Position numbers and translations under genes: made by a program
Source of the DNA: Pseudovirgaria hyperparasitica
Lineage: Eukaryota; Ascomycota; Dothideomycetes; Acrospermales; Acrospermaceae
DNA length: 64,000 nucleotides
Direction of reading: 5' to 3'
NCBI RefSeq assembly: GCF_010093815.1
Contig: NW_022985555.1
Location: forward strand, 990,186-1,054,185
Part shown: in pieces, positions 1-12,329 of the stretch
How the letters are laid out: the number at the start of each line of letters is the position of its first letter
How positions within the stretch are numbered: position 1 is the stretch's first letter
The notes under the pieces: generated by a model
Told to the model about the DNA's origin: nothing
The model's input: only the letters and a program-made list of their open reading frames with translations
The model's database searches: none

Positions 1-1
1 C

Positions 2-586
2 ATAGTGCCCATCCCCGCCTTCCAGCCCGACGGTGATACAGACTGGCGCATAACCTCTCTTCCTCCTCTGCCGGACTGGGTCTCCATCACACGCCTCATC
101 AATCCTGCCGATGCACTCTACTACCATGCCGCGCTCATGATCACATTCCCATCCTCGCAGTCCCAGAAACCTGCCGACTCGCCAATATCCTCACCTGTCG
201 ACATGCCCGCGGAAGCGATCATATACACACCGCACGGCATATCCGCGTCCGCGATCCCAGACCTGCGCTCTTTGTCGCCTCCGATCCATACGCTCGCGCT
301 CTTACACGGACTACACGCCATCACGCTCACGAAGCAGAAGCTGAATCTAGGTGCTCACAACGGGTTGCAGGCGCAAAGGAAGCTGCAATCGCGATATTGG
401 ATTGGTACACATGACGAAATCAAAAGAGGCGGTGGGATCGTGGCGAGGTTTCTGAGACGGAAAGTGATTACGCTGCAGGAGGCGGTGGAGCAGGAGAAGC
501 AAGGGATGAAGGAGGAGGAGCGAAGGCAGTGGGCAGATGTTGGGTTCTTGGAGGTGGAGAATGGTGAGAGTGTGTTGCTGAGATGA
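2..586 (+). CDS. Metallo-beta-lactamase-fold protein, C-terminal part (5' end outside window)
   Basis: The frame is open from the window edge to the stop at 586, so this is the last exon, or part of it, of a gene entering from the left; the first in-frame ATG at 5 need not be the true start. The C-terminal segment has LNLGAHNG, then a RYWIGTHDEIKRGGG stretch and an RRKV tail. I recall this arrangement from fungal proteins of the metallo-beta-lactamase-like hydrolase superfamily, where the THDE-type motif lies near the end of the fold. The catalytic HxHxDH metal motif would be upstream and is not visible. The last 40 residues are charged and probably helical. Substrate and pathway are unknown. 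The family call rests on memory of homologues, not on a complete domain. Confidence 0.6.
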   Translation: MVPIPAFQPDGDTDWRITSLPPLPDWVSITRLINPADALYYHAALMITFPSSQSQKPADSPISSPVDMPAEAIIYTPHGISASAIPDLRSLSPPIHTLALLHGLHAITLTKQKLNLGAHNGLQAQRKLQSRYWIGTHDEIKRGGGIVARFLRRKVITLQEAVEQEKQGMKEEERRQWADVGFLEVENGESVLLR

Positions 587-2370
587 CGGGGACGTAGAGA
601 TATAGATGTGCATAATACAAGTATCAGTAGCAAGCTGAAGGAGCATAATTCGTGATTGACTGCTCATGTTGTATTACTATGCACGCGTGCGGCGCAGTAA
701 TACCCAGATCTTCACTGTGTACTGTAGCTAGCTGTGCAAACGGGAAGATCCGTTGGGTGGGTGCAGGCTCGGCGTATACGCAGCGTTGGGATGGCAGTCC
801 CGCGTATATCTCAGCATACCAGCGCACAAGAGGGCACTTGGAAAGCCAGGCAGGTATAGACGACGAGATCAACAACCCATATCCACCCACCCATCTTCCC
901 CGCCGATTTAAGCGACTTTCAGCGGGCACAAGGCGGCGACGGCGGGTGGTGCTTTGATGCTTTAGAGTACATTGGTGCTTTGGTGCCTTTGGTGCCTGTG
1001 CTAAGGTGTGCTAAGCGTGCTAAAAGTGTCTGTGGAGTCGACGGGAGGGCTAAAATAGGCTGAGAGACCGTCGCAGATCAATCAGTTCTCACACTCTCAG
1101 CCTCACTTCTGGCAATATCATTCGCTATTTGCTATCGTGGTCGACTGTGCTGGAGATGATCGGTGGAGATGGAGATTTGCAGACAGTAACTAGGTTGGAA
1201 GGTGGAGTGGCGCACGATGTGATTGATGATCAACACAACGGCGGCAGAGTTTGTTCTTGTCGATTTAGTGCTGATGGCTGTACCTAGCTAGCTAATTAGC
1301 CACCCTGGATGAGCGTCGTAAGCATTACAGTACCTTTGAAGAGGACTATTATGGTACCTACATAGCTATCGTTCATGTAAGATACAGATACCTACCTGGT
1401 AATTAGGTAGTAACTATGAACCAACCTAACTAAGCAGTGGGGGATATGTGGACTCATCTCCATCTGATCCTTGAAGGCCCCCCATATCATCCGCGACTCT
1501 CCGCTTGGTGCATTTCCACACCAGCATCCAAACAATCCCAAACAATTCGCTGGTCGCGCCATGACCATACTATACACCTTGTATATCATCCAATTGTGTT
1601 ATTGTGCGTCCCGTCTGCCCCATGCTATGTCTCATATCCCTGCCTGCCTGCTTGCTTACCTCCACCTCCACTACGAGTTATGTATGCTCCGTGGCTTGTA
1701 TACTTTGTATCGGGCGCATGGCAATCTTTCTCGCGTGGGCTGATAGGCAAATAACAGCAGGATACCGGTAGCAAAAGCCATCTAATCAAAAACCGCGTAG
1801 CTATCCTCGGACCAAACTCCTCGAGGACGACGCCAATAAAGTGACAGCGGAACGTGTTCAAGTGCAGCCTTTCTTCTGCAGGGAAACCCTCACACTTAAC
1901 CCGAGACGGCCTGGCTAATAAGCCTATTCGTGTTCTAGACTGTTGTTTTTTGCGCTGATTTCTATTCCCTTTTTCCAGTCTCGACCTTCCCGCAACGCTA
2001 ATCTCTCCCATCAGCCCGCTATGTGAACTTGGTTCACTACAGCTTCCCAGCTTCCAGCTACCACTCAACCTCCACTCCACGTCTATTCGTGCTTCCACGT
2101 CCTTTACCTTTTCTTTCAGCTTCATGCACCTTGTCCAGTCCATGGAAGGTGGTCTCTTGTAACTTGCATCTCTACACATCCATTCCCGTGATTACCTCTC
2201 CTTGCCACTCCTTCTGGGCTGACTGTCTTCCCAATCGAAGCTACTGGCCCTGCCAGCCCATCCGGGCTCACCACCCCGAACCATAGCAACAGCAACCATA
2301 GCATTGCTTCTTGCATTTTACTTCGTTTTGTTGGCCTCTGAGTGGGACATGTCCTCGAAATCTGGCCAAT
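587..2370. other. Gene-free interval upstream of the SLN1-type kinase
   Basis: No convincing coding region lies here; open frames are short and lack family motifs. Around 957-1025 is a run of related short words (GGTGCTTT, GGTGCCTTT, GTGCTAAG) that reads like a degraded short tandem repeat. A perfect ten-base palindrome GCTAATTAGC sits at 1291-1300. From about 1900 to 2370 the plus strand is rich in pyrimidines and TTCC/CTCC words, as expected for the promoter and long 5' leader of the kinase gene that follows. Confidence 0.5.
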
Positions 2371-5300
2371 ATGCGCATTCCTATAAGGGAGCAGCTGGGT
2401 CTGCTTGTGATACTGGCAGCTCTGATCGCTTTGGCTGTTGTAGCTTCAGCAACATGGGTGCGTACAACTTCACTCGAGACCCAACGTGGATTGCAGATTG
2501 TACTGACCTCTGCACAGATCACGACGCGTAACTTCGTGCTCGAATTACGGTGTGTTTGAAATGACCGTCTTTCACAAGAAAGTATCCGCTGACTCTTACA
2601 CGCAGAGCTACTCGGCTGTCTCTTACGGCCTCTCTCAAGGCTGCGCAACTGACCTCGAATCTTGCTCTTATGCAATCACAAGTTCGCTCTGCTGCTAGTC
2701 GACTTGTCATTCAGAGCGCACTACAGCGATACAACAATGGCAACAACACTGTGGAGAATTGGACTCGTACGAGAGACGACTTAGCTGCAGTCTTTCAAGG
2801 TGGAGGCCAGAGTGGACTTTTACTACAGGCTCGAATATTCGCGAAGAACTCAACAGGTCCCGCCGGCTCAAACACGACTCTTGTTGAAGCTACCGGAGTC
2901 GACGTGGTGGATACTGTGCAACTACCCGGCCTGAACGCAGACGGCAGCTCCATATATCTCGGCTCTAATGGCAGTTCTGGCTATCCGTCGAATCTCTATC
3001 CCAATCTCACTTACCGGAATGACGGGGAGAATGCCAACACAGGCGAGTTTGTGACAGTGGATGGCACGCCTATGGATTCGACAGATACTCTTTTGCTGGG
3101 ACCATGGCAACTCAATGAGACCGTCTCTTTGCTTTCAATCACACTTCCTATCATCAATAATACATCCGCTTCTGACATGCTCGGTTGGCTTACTGTCGTA
3201 TTGGATGGCAGGCTGATTGGAGACGTCGTCGCTGCTAGGGAAGGGCTCGGAGACTCTGGAGTAACACTTCTTATTGGACCTAACACGCAGACCAACAGGT
3301 TTCCCAGTGGTATCTTATCAGATAGCAACAATGGCAATCCACCAGATAATGTGGAGGTTGTGTACAAGCTCGCACCGACAAGGCGTCAAGATGTTGGCGC
3401 TCGACACACTGCTCGCGATTATGGCAGCTCCAGAATGCCCTTCAGCCTAGACAGTTTTCCTGCAGCCAAAATTGGATTTACCAGCAACCTAACAACTCTG
3501 GATAACGCCAACAACGCTGGCAGCGCGATATCTACTCGTAATGAGGAAGGCTTGAAAGTGTCTGTAGGCTACGCTACACCCAGCACATCCCTTGTGGACT
3601 GGCTTCTTGTGGTAGAGCAATCACGAGCTGAAGTTTGGGAACCTATAAACCGCCTCCGAACTGTCCTCCTAGCCTGCATATTTGCCACACTAGGCGCTAT
3701 GCTTTTATTCGCTGTCCCGGCGGCCCACTACGCTAGTCGACCGATACGACGGCTCAGAGATGCTACCAAGCAAACAGTCACACCTCCTGGATATGGCCCC
3801 TCGAGTCCCGCGAGTAGTCCATCATTCCTTGATGACGACGTGAGCCCAGGGCATGTTGCAAAAGAAGGCTTCTTCGCAGCTTGGAAGAGATTTTCTATCA
3901 GAAGAGACGCGGACACGGATGGTCAGCAGGATGAAGGGAGACGAACTTTTCGCATTCCCGGAAAAGTGAAAGACCGGAAACACTACATCAATGATGAGCT
4001 CACAGACTTGACAAGGACCTACAATGAGATGTCAGACGAGCTAATGATGCAATATGAAAGGCTTGAGGAGAGAGTCGCTCAGCGTACAGCTGAGCTGGAA
4101 TTAAGTAAAAAGGCGGCCGAGGCAGCGAACGAAAGCAAGACGCTATTCATCGCGAACATTTCGCATGAACTCAAGACTCCATTGAATGGGATCATGGGTA
4201 TGTGCGCTGTGTGTATGTCGGAGGAGGATCCAATCAAGCTTAAAAGATCCCTCGGGATTATTTACAAAAGTGGTGACTTGTTGCTGAATCTCCTTACTGA
4301 TCTGTTGACTTTCAGGTAAGTCTTTCAAAACCGTTGGGCGCATTCGAACTTGTGATCTAACATTTCTTCACAGCAAGAATCAGGTCGGTCAGCAATTAGC
4401 GCTCGATGAGAAGGAGTTTAGGCTTCGCGATATCAGCACCCAGGTGCTGGCCATCTTCGAGCGCCAGGCGAAAGAGAACCATATAGATCTATCGATCAAC
4501 CTGGAAGGACCCCTCGAGGCAAATACGGACCATACGGGCATCGTTAACGAAAAGCTTTCATACGGTCCTTTTGGTCTCGGCAAGGTGAAAGACATGGTCT
4601 TGTACGGTGATCAGCATCGCATCCTGCAAGTATTGATCAATTTGGTGTCTAACAGCCTGAAATTCACACCCAAACACGGGAAGGTCATAGCAACGATACG
4701 GTGTGTCGGCGAAAGTAACATACCCATTAGTCGACACGAGTCGGTCCACTCTCGCCTAAGATCAGCGAAATCCAAGGTCCCATCTTCGGCAAATTCATCT
4801 ACAGGAACATCTCGGCTGGTCAACACTGCAACTGCAAACGAGATAAACGCATTGCAGAAGCCATCAGTATATGCGCAAATTCTAGCAAGCGAGCTGAATG
4901 CACCACCACCTGCTGGTCGTGTGCTTGAATTTCAGTTCGAAGTGACGGATACCGGACCTGGGATTCCGGAACATCTACACCAGCGGATTTTCGAGCCTTT
5001 TGTGCAAGGTGACCTTGGCCTAAGCAAGAAACATGGAGGCACGGGTCTAGGTCTGAGTATCTGTTCGCAGCTAGCAGGGCTTATGAGGGGCCATGTTGAT
5101 GTGTCCAGTACCCTCGGTCAGGGCAGCAAGTTTACCATGACGATACCACTGAGACACCTTACCAGTGGTGCCGACAGCACGTCTGGCTCAAGTATCGTGT
5201 CTTTCGTACCTCCTCGAACAAGAAGTCTTGACCGTGGCCCCGATACGAGCACCGACAACGACGATGCGAGTTCCATGCGGTCGTTCGCATCAGCACCAAG

Positions 5301-6033
5301 TCCATCGAACGGTCCCGTAGCTTTCGATACGGATACGCAGCCACGACTCGTGGGCCTAAGTCAACCTTTCTTTGCGTCCAATGTGCCACTAGAATCGCCA
5401 GATTCGCAACCAGCAGCCATGGAACGCGTAAAGGCTGAAGCCTCTCATCGAATGGCCAAGGTCAAAGTCCTTGTGGCTGAGGACAACAAAACCAACCAGG
5501 AAGTGGTACTAAGGATGCTGAAGCTCGAAGAGATCTACGATGTTACAGTGGCCAAAGACGGCCAAGAGGCTCTAGATCGAGTGAAGGAAAGTATGGAGGA
5601 CCACAAACCGTACAGCTTGATCTTCATGGATGTGCAGATGCCGAACCTCGACGGCTTAGAGTCCACACGTCTCATCCGTAAGACTGGCTATACAGCACCA
5701 ATTGTTGCTCTCACTGCCTACTCGGAAGAGTCCAATGTCAAAGAATGCATCGCGTCAGGCATGGACTACTTCCTTTCGAAGCCCATCCGGAGGCCACAGC
5801 TAAAACAAGTCTTGAAGACGTACTGTCCCACAATTCAGGAAGAGGACGAAGAGCGATCGATGTCATCAAGCTCAGCAAAAGTCGATTCGCCCGCGGAGGA
5901 ACGCGGCCGTGGAAGCTCGTCTCCACCAAAGCCTGTCCTCGGATCTGTAGATTTTGGGGCCACGAATAGTACCAACACTCGAGATGGACCGATCACACAT
6001 CCCTCACGAGAGCCCTCTCCAAAAGCATCCTGA
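2371..6033 (+). CDS. sln1: SLN1-type (group VI) hybrid histidine kinase
   Basis: Membrane osmosensor kinase that in fungi feeds the YPD1-SSK1-HOG MAP-kinase phosphorelay. Exons are 2371-2457, 2518-2549, 2606-4315 and 4374-6033, giving 1162 aa. The start MRIPIREQLGLLV is the conserved SLN1 N-terminus and immediately enters the first membrane helix (about residues 9-28). A variable extracellular region follows to about 390, a second helix at about 392-416, and a HAMP-like linker with a coiled coil (LEERVAQRTAELE). The H-box FIANISHELKTPLNG holds the phospho-accepting His near 560. The N-box (LVSNSLKF, near 703), G1 (DTGPGIP, near 802) and G2 (GGTGLGLS) build the ATPase. The C-terminal receiver has VLVAEDN and IFMDVQMP, with phospho-acceptor Asp near 1029, and a conserved KP lysine. 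All catalytic motifs look intact. The tiny second exon (32 bp) is supported by continuity of the family sequence. Confidence 0.93.
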
Positions 6034-6725
6034 ACACTCGCATCCAGTCTGGTACAGCTTCTGTCTCTGGCTGACGGTTTTACCCTGCGCAGGTCGACCT
6101 CCCTGCACATGTCATGATCATTTCCTTGTACGGATAGCGTATTTTTGGGGCCAAGGGACTGGGAGACATTTGTCTCATATTTCCATGTAAGTATTGACCA
6201 GCATAGTAAGGTGTGTGGCGTTTTAGGGTTGGTCTCCTGGACGACTTAAACAAATAAGGGACGACCGGCTCGCTGTATACAATCAGGGCAAAAAATTGGG
6301 GAAAAGTGAATATTCTGAAAAAAAAAAGGGCTCAACGACAGGTGTGTCGAGCGATCCTGTCTCTCGTAGTTCGATGACGACGATTGTATATCTCTATAAA
6401 ATCAGCATAATAGTTAATGACACGCTCTACTAGCTCGATTGATCTCTTGAACTAAACCTCGACAACAGTACTCCAGATGTCTTTTAATAGAAAGGCTTGT
6501 GTATGAGCATTCACCTGTTGACATCTAGTTTCCTCGGTCTGGTGGATCAGGTGTTCACGCTGCATTGAGGGTATGCTATGATATGCACTTTAATGGTTAT
6601 GCAGGACCGGTATGCGTGATGTCTGTAGTGCGCTTTTGACACTTGTAGGTTTTGTTCATTTATATGTCTTGGGTGTGGTGATTGTGGGTGGGGTACAAAG
6701 TATTATAAGAATATATTGGATTGAA

Positions 6726-6747
6726 TGTGTGTGTGCGTGTGTGTGTG
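6726..6747. repeat. GT microsatellite
   Basis: Alternating GT with one GC interruption, directly followed by a short TATATA run. Confidence 0.85.
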
Positions 6748-6873
6748 TATATATAACCTCCAGTTCCCGCTTACACTCCACTACACCACCAACCTATATA
6801 CACAATCTGCACATCTAACAAACATGCAACACCATTAAATTACACGTATAGTAAGGCATAATTCTCCTTCTCT

Positions 6874-6878
<5 letters not shown>

Positions 6879-6905
<27 letters not shown>
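6879..6905. repeat. CT microsatellite
   Basis: An uninterrupted CT dinucleotide run in the interval upstream of the hydrophobin gene. Confidence 0.9.
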
Positions 6906-7278
6906 CAAGAGACCCCTAAAAGCACGTCCGTCCCCGCGTTCCCTCTCATAATCTCCGGTCGTCTGGATCGGAGAGATATCAGGTTTTGTATAGAATGGCA
7001 GGCAAGCCCCCTTTGCCTCGTTCGAACTGTTTTTCTCTTTTGAATTGAATTGAATGAGTGCATGCGTACTTATCTCACTTGATGGTCTCTTTCTTTTTTT
7101 TTTTTTTCGCTCTTCAATCGTGAGTCTGGACGGACTTGACAAATTTCTTCGAGTGCTCACGACACGCATACTTCTACTTACCCACCCATCCATCCATTCA
7201 CACAAAACCCCAACAAGAGCGAGAGAAGTAGGAAGAGAACAGAAGAAAGAAGAAAGAAGGAAGAAGAAATAAAGGAAA

Positions 7279-7757
7279 ATGCCCTTCTCCCCCCTCCGAC
7301 CACTCTCCTTCCTCTTCTCCTTTTCCCTCCTCCTCTTCCTCCTCCTCCTCACAACAACGACAACCGCCTCCGCGCTCGTCCGCCGCGAGTACGACGCCTG
7401 CACCGGCCACTACAACACAGCCCAATGCTGCGCCACCGACGTCCAGGGCGTCGCAGATCTGGACTGCGCCAATCCGGCCGCCGTGCCTGTGAGCGCGGAT
7501 GACTTCGTCGCTGTGTGTGCGGGTGTGGGACAGAGGGCGAGGTGTTGTGTTGCGCCTGTTGTGAGTACTTCTTTTTTTACCCCCTTTCTTGGTTCGCTTT
7601 GGGGTCTTGGGGATTGTTGGGGATGATGATGGGCAAGGGGAGAGAGAGTTTGTATGTGGTGTGTGATAGAGAGAGATAGGGGCTGACGTTTTGGTGTTGC
7701 TTTGTGTAGCTGGGGCAGGATGTGCTTTGTCAGACGCCGGCTGGGGTTAGGAGGTAG
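7279..7757 (+). CDS. Class II hydrophobin
   Basis: Small secreted amphipathic protein that self-assembles at water-air or cell-surface interfaces. Two exons, 7279-7560 and 7710-7757, give 109 aa; the 149-bp intron is phase 0 with GTGAGT donor and GTGTAG acceptor. The N-terminus is a long Leu-rich signal peptide ending near TTASA, followed by a VRRE site that could be cleaved by a Kex2-type protease. Eight cysteines follow with spacing C-x8-CC-x11-C-x16-C-x8-CC-x10-C. The 11-16-8-10 spacing is diagnostic of class II; the first gap is 8 rather than the usual 9-10. The last cysteine lies only in exon 2 (LGQDVLCQTPAG), which confirms the splice. It is tail to tail with the mucin-like surface protein gene. 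Confidence 0.93.
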
Positions 7758-8196
7758 GATTTCGGATTGTGGAGGGGGAGTGCTCTGGGAGTGGTGGTGA
7801 GATGGTTGGGTTGTGAGGGAGTGGGTTTTGGGGGAGGGGATGTAATGGTGTGGTTTTGTGAGCTGGATCATCTGGGTTGGGATATGAGGTGAATGGGCTG
7901 GATAGAGGTGTGCATTTTGCGTGCAAAGGAGGGTGTTATTGATGGTGTATGAAGAGAGAGGAGAGAGGAAGGCTATGGGGAATGTACATATATATCAGCG
8001 GTACTTAGCTACTGGGAATGCATACATGAGTGCATGGTTTTCTGATAATAGTCCTGTTGCTCTCATATCATTATCATTAAGTCTATGTCTAGATATCTAT
8101 ACATCATCAAGAAGAACGCTACGTTCTATGCACCTTTCCCATATACCAACTCTCTTTTCTATCATGTGACCTCTCTCATCATAATCATCATCATCA
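7758..8196. other. Convergent intergenic region (hydrophobin / mucin-like gene)
   Basis: About 440 bp between two gene 3' ends. The first part is very G/T-rich on the plus strand; near 8177-8205 is an ATCATC trinucleotide run. No gene seen. Confidence 0.5.
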
Positions 8197-11100
8197 TCAC
8201 CACCACACGAACATCACAGACAAACCACACGCCAGACTTCCCAGTCCTCCATTCCACCCGCTCCCGATCAAACGACCAGCCGCGCCTGTCGGCCTCGCCC
8301 CATCTCCATCTCCATCCCCGTCCCCAGACCCCGTCGTCCGCGCCGCTCCGCCCGTCTCAGCCACCGTCCGCGCCCCCGTCCTCGTCTCATCCCCAAAACT
8401 CGACTGAACCGTCGTCGTCGTAATATGCATCTCCGCCACACTCCCCGCCGCAGCCGCCGCAGCCCCAAACACACTCATCATCAACTGCGTCATCTCGTCC
8501 CACGCGCTCGGCACAGGCGCATGCACAGGCACAACCCGCGTCGCCGTCGCATCCGAGACTACAAGCCCCCGGCTCGGATCCCAGACTATTGTCTCTGAGC
8601 CGAGGACAGTGCTGAACGTGTGGGATGCGTCGAGGGTGATTGTTTGGCTGCCGAGGGTTAGGACGGAGGGCGTTGCGGGGTCGAGGATGAGCGGTGTGCC
8701 GTCGGGGAGTGTGAGGAATGTTGTTGGGCTGGAAGTAGGGGGTGTTGGGGCGGGGAGGAGGAGCGTGGATGTTGTGCCGTCGTGGGCGACGACGAGGCCT
8801 GTGGATGGCGCGAAGAGGAGTGTTGTTCCGTCGATGATGGTCGAGCTTCCTGGGGAGAGCGGGACGCCGTCGTCGTTGTCGTTGTTGTTGTTGTTATTGG
8901 CCCTGGAGGGCCCGATGATGATTGCGCTAGGGTCGTTGCCAGATGTTGGGTCTGGGTATGTGATGATGATAGGGGTGTTGTTGATGGATGTGAGTGTCAC
9001 GGGCGCTGGACCTGCGTTGTTGTCTGGGTTGAAGGTTGGAATGGCGATGGTCTGGACGGTGCTGCTGTCGCCGATGATGAGGTTGTTTCCTGGTCCGACC
9101 GAGATGGTTGTACCAGAGATAACGGTACCTGGGTCGCCTTCACTGAGGGTCTCGGATGGGTTGAGGATGATGGCGCCTGGGTTGGTGGGGTCGTTGTTGA
9201 TTGTGCTGTCGCCGATTGTTATGATTGGGACAGGCGTGACCGCTGGAGGGTTTTGGGCCGGTGCGTCTGTTTTGCCTGGGTCGTTGTTTGGAGGCGCTGG
9301 GTTTGGGTTCTGCACTGGATCAGCACCGTCCGTTGGGTCCGAAGGGTCGTCCTGTGATGGATCTGCACCACTGCCTGGTCCGACCTTTGTTGGATTACTG
9401 CCTGGATCAGATGGCTTCGAGCCATTGACTGGCTCCGGGGTAGTAGGACTCGTGTTCTGTGCTAGCCGGGAGGGCGCCACGCCAGTCTGAGGCGGTGGAG
9501 ATGCGGTGGGTTCAACAGAAGTTGGATCTGCGACGACTTGAGCGCTTCCAACAGCAGTCGGAGGATCACGTGAGCCGTCCCAGTCCAATTCACACTCCGC
9601 CCATGCAGGATCGATTGAACGGACTTGTCGCGGCACGGCTAGACGAGGACTGTATAACGACGGAATGATAGTATCGCAATCGTTCGTTCCCAGCCAGGGG
9701 TTACACTCTGGCATACACTGATATGCACTCTGCGGAACTGAGCCGACCAAGTCACCAAAATTGAACGGATAAGGCGTGACGCCGAGTGTTATTCTGACGG
9801 GCAGACTTCCAGTCGCAGTCGTCCATTGCCAACCACACATACTGGAAATATCACTTGAGGGTATTGCCACGATGGAGCCTTCGTGAGTAGCTCCGACTTG
9901 GCCCCCCTGGCAGGGTCTTCCAGCAGATATACTCCTGTACTTTACGTATGCACTATCTGACCAGAGGGTGATGGTCTCGTTAAGCACGACCGATTCATGC
10001 GGATGAGAGTAATGAGTAACGATTTCTGCCATACGAGATTAGCAAAATGTGGTAAAAAAAATTGTTCCAAGGGCTCATACTTCTATTGAAGAGAGGATCT
10101 GTAGTAGCACATAGATCCCTTGAAGTGGCCGGAGGAGCAAAATAGATCAATTCGACATCGTACGCAGCAATGGTGCACTTCGCTGTGTGCGAACAGGACG
10201 ACGATTTGAAAGACAGTTCGTCGCTCCATGAACACTGCGGGACGGGTCGGAATGACAGCTGGTACATGGTGTCGTAGATTACCGTTCTCTCGCCACCGGG
10301 AGTGAGAAGCAGATCATCATAGTAGTTGAAGGCCTTGGACAGATTGTATGTGACGCCACTTGCGCCTACAAGTGGTGTATATACATCTCCGTGCACAGTA
10401 ATGGCAGGTGCTGGAGTGATCAGAGGAAGCTCAGAGGTCTTGCCGTTGACGACAACAGCGCTTGGCGGGTTCGCGAGAGACACTATAGCTTGCTGTGATG
10501 CAGCAAAGGATGCGTCTTGTGAGTCCCAAGCCGATTGGTAGTCTGAGACTAACTGTGCACAGTCTGACGGATTAATCGTACATGTCGGCCTGGTGATTGC
10601 GAGGTGAGGGTAGGTCCAATTACCGATGTCAGTACTGAGAGTATATGTGGTCGTCGAGTACTTCGTAGTTGTAAGAGTGTAGTCCTCTGAGGTGGTGATG
10701 TTGAATCGTGGGTAGCCATCACATTGAGTCGGAAGGGCTCCAGTAGCAAACCACGTACCCCAGACGCCGGGTTTATCTGTTCTCACAGACACGGAAGTAT
10801 AATATGACATTGTTGGACTCGGATTCCTCAGACTGGACTGGCGGACATATCCCAATTTAGCGGCGTTGCAACTTCGCGCGAAGTCTGTACCTAAGCACAT
10901 GTTAGTCACATTGATATCGAGATAAGTCCAGCCAATCGTTACCAGATCCATTGACTGGCCCAGTATAGTTCTGTAGTAATGCATCCCAAGGTCCAAGCGT
11001 GGTCGAGGAGTTAGCAGATGTATTGAACATCCGATTAGATGGTATGGAGGCATTGCCCAGTGCTACTGATGATGTGATTGTAGGAAACGAGTTCGTGGAG

Positions 11101-11304
11101 GCTGCAGAGCTAATTGGTGGCGTGGAAAGTGAGGAGTTTGAGAATTTAGGGGGAGAAATTCCTGGGGTAGAAGCCGAACTAGATGCCGCTACAAGATTAT
11201 TAGCATAAGGCTTGCTCTGGGTTTATGGTGTATTTTTGCAGACTGTACCTACCTCTGACGCCAACAAGTCCGCCAAACAACATCCAAGTCCCCTGGAAGA
11301 GCAT
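8197..11304 (-). CDS. Large mucin-like, probably GPI-anchored surface protein
   Basis: Four exons on the minus strand: 11304-11253, 11188-10943, 10890-10081 and 10025-8197, giving 978 aa. The first exon encodes a signal peptide (MLFQGTWMLFGGLVGVRAA), then a Ser/Thr/Asn-rich spacer with many N-x-S/T sites. A cysteine-containing region (about residues 100-480) may be a folded domain that I do not recognise. After it comes a Pro/Thr/Asp/Asn-rich stalk with DPS, PNN and SDP repeats, an Asn run (NNNNNNDND), and units resembling the fungal TLPDGTPLILDPATPSVL / GSETIVWDPSRG repeat found in many filamentous-fungal cell-wall proteins. The end is a short hydrophobic tail (LACGLSVMFVWW) after Gly/Ser, fitting a GPI-anchor signal. 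It probably acts at the cell wall or hyphal surface. Function is unknown; the exon model is supported by reading frame but not by protein alignment. Confidence 0.8.
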
Positions 11305-11999
11305 CCTCGAGACTTGACTACTGGCCGGTAGATAGTAAAGCAAAAGTCCCAAGTTTCATCGTAAGCTTTGAGGAGGCGATCTGGACCTCGTATATGTACG
11401 CGCAGGGCATCAAGCACACTGGCAGCCCCATAACGGCGGATGCAGGCACCAGAGAATCTGACAGCGTCGAGATGTCGTTTAGCACCAGCATTAGAGTGGG
11501 TAAAGTGTAAGCGTGTGGAGCAGAGTATTTAGAAGAGTAAGCTCTAGTGTAAACATGCCGGGATAGACCCATGTCGACATGAAGAGGTTAATTTACAGGT
11601 CTGGGGCTGAGCTGCACCCATAGCCATGACCGGGTTGGTTCATGTACTACAAGCAGATTCCACAAAGAGTGATGGCCTTGTAAGTTGACTTCGTCAGAGT
11701 GGCTATGATGGTATCAAGACGAAGTTGGGATTCGGCTCGAGTAAATGGCTCTGCTCTCGTGTGAACAGTCATGGAAGTGGAATGCAAGACATATCTAGGA
11801 ACCATCTGCCCCATTCGATCATCTTACGTGATACCTCAGCCAGCATTTTCGCCAACCCGTCAGTTATGGATACTGGATATGATCATGGAGCAGAAAGCAG
11901 AGATCAGAAGGCCATTGGATGATTTCGACAGGGAGCGGAGGGGGAAGACCTCGGCCGACGCCGTAATGGCCGCTTGTTGAGTGACGAGCGGGATGCGGG
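11305..11999. other. Upstream region of the mucin-like gene up to the transposon
   Basis: About 700 bp without a supported gene. It should hold the promoter of the minus-strand surface-protein gene, whose 5' side is cut off at about 700 bp by the transposon end at 12000. Confidence 0.5.
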
Positions 12000-12115
12000 A
12001 TCCGTCGTTTTCCTAGAACCTGACGAGCTTGGCACTCGCATGTCGCGCGATGTCTCCCCCACCCAAATTTACGTGAGACGGACATATTTTGGCATTTTAT
12101 TATATACTCGTCGCC
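12000..12115 (+). repeat. Left terminal inverted repeat
   Basis: Begins ATCCGTCGTTTTCCTAG and is the reverse complement of 15396-15511 with three mismatches, all transitions, all in the inner 40 bp. The outer part keeps many CpA and TpG dinucleotides, unlike the element body. Confidence 0.95.
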
Positions 12116-12261
12116 ATATGAGGTTTTAATATACGTATACTATCGAATATTAGTTAATATACTTAGTGTTAAGTCTCCACGTATTTTTTTTACCTATATA
12201 CCCTCTATGAGGTTAAAAAAACCCGCTCGAAGCGTTTAATTTACTATAGACGCGTCAACTA

Positions 12262-12288
12262 AACCTCCTCCTCCTCCTCCTCCTCCTC
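12262..12288 (+). repeat. CCT trinucleotide run inside the transposon
   Basis: Nine CTC/CCT units inside the element; related CCT runs recur at 12425-12495, inside the decayed plus-strand frame, where they would encode Pro/Ser-rich sequence. Confidence 0.85.
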
Positions 12289-12329
12289 GTTAATATAAAT
12301 CTACTACTAAATTAATAGAGGCAGCTACG

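Larger units (their letters stand above)
6034..7278. other. Intergenic: kinase 3' side and hydrophobin promoter
   Basis: No gene is supported. The stretch holds a GT-rich dinucleotide run (6726-6747) followed by TATATA, a CT dinucleotide run (6879-6905), a T tract near 7091-7108 and a purine-rich GAAGAAAG leader just before the hydrophobin ATG. The pyrimidine and purine tracts are typical of promoters of strongly expressed fungal genes. Confidence 0.5.

Noticed and set aside
8609-9490. 293-aa plus-strand open frame
   Set aside because: Lies antisense to the mucin-like exon and is only a reflection of its repetitive codons (Val/Gly/Pro-rich).
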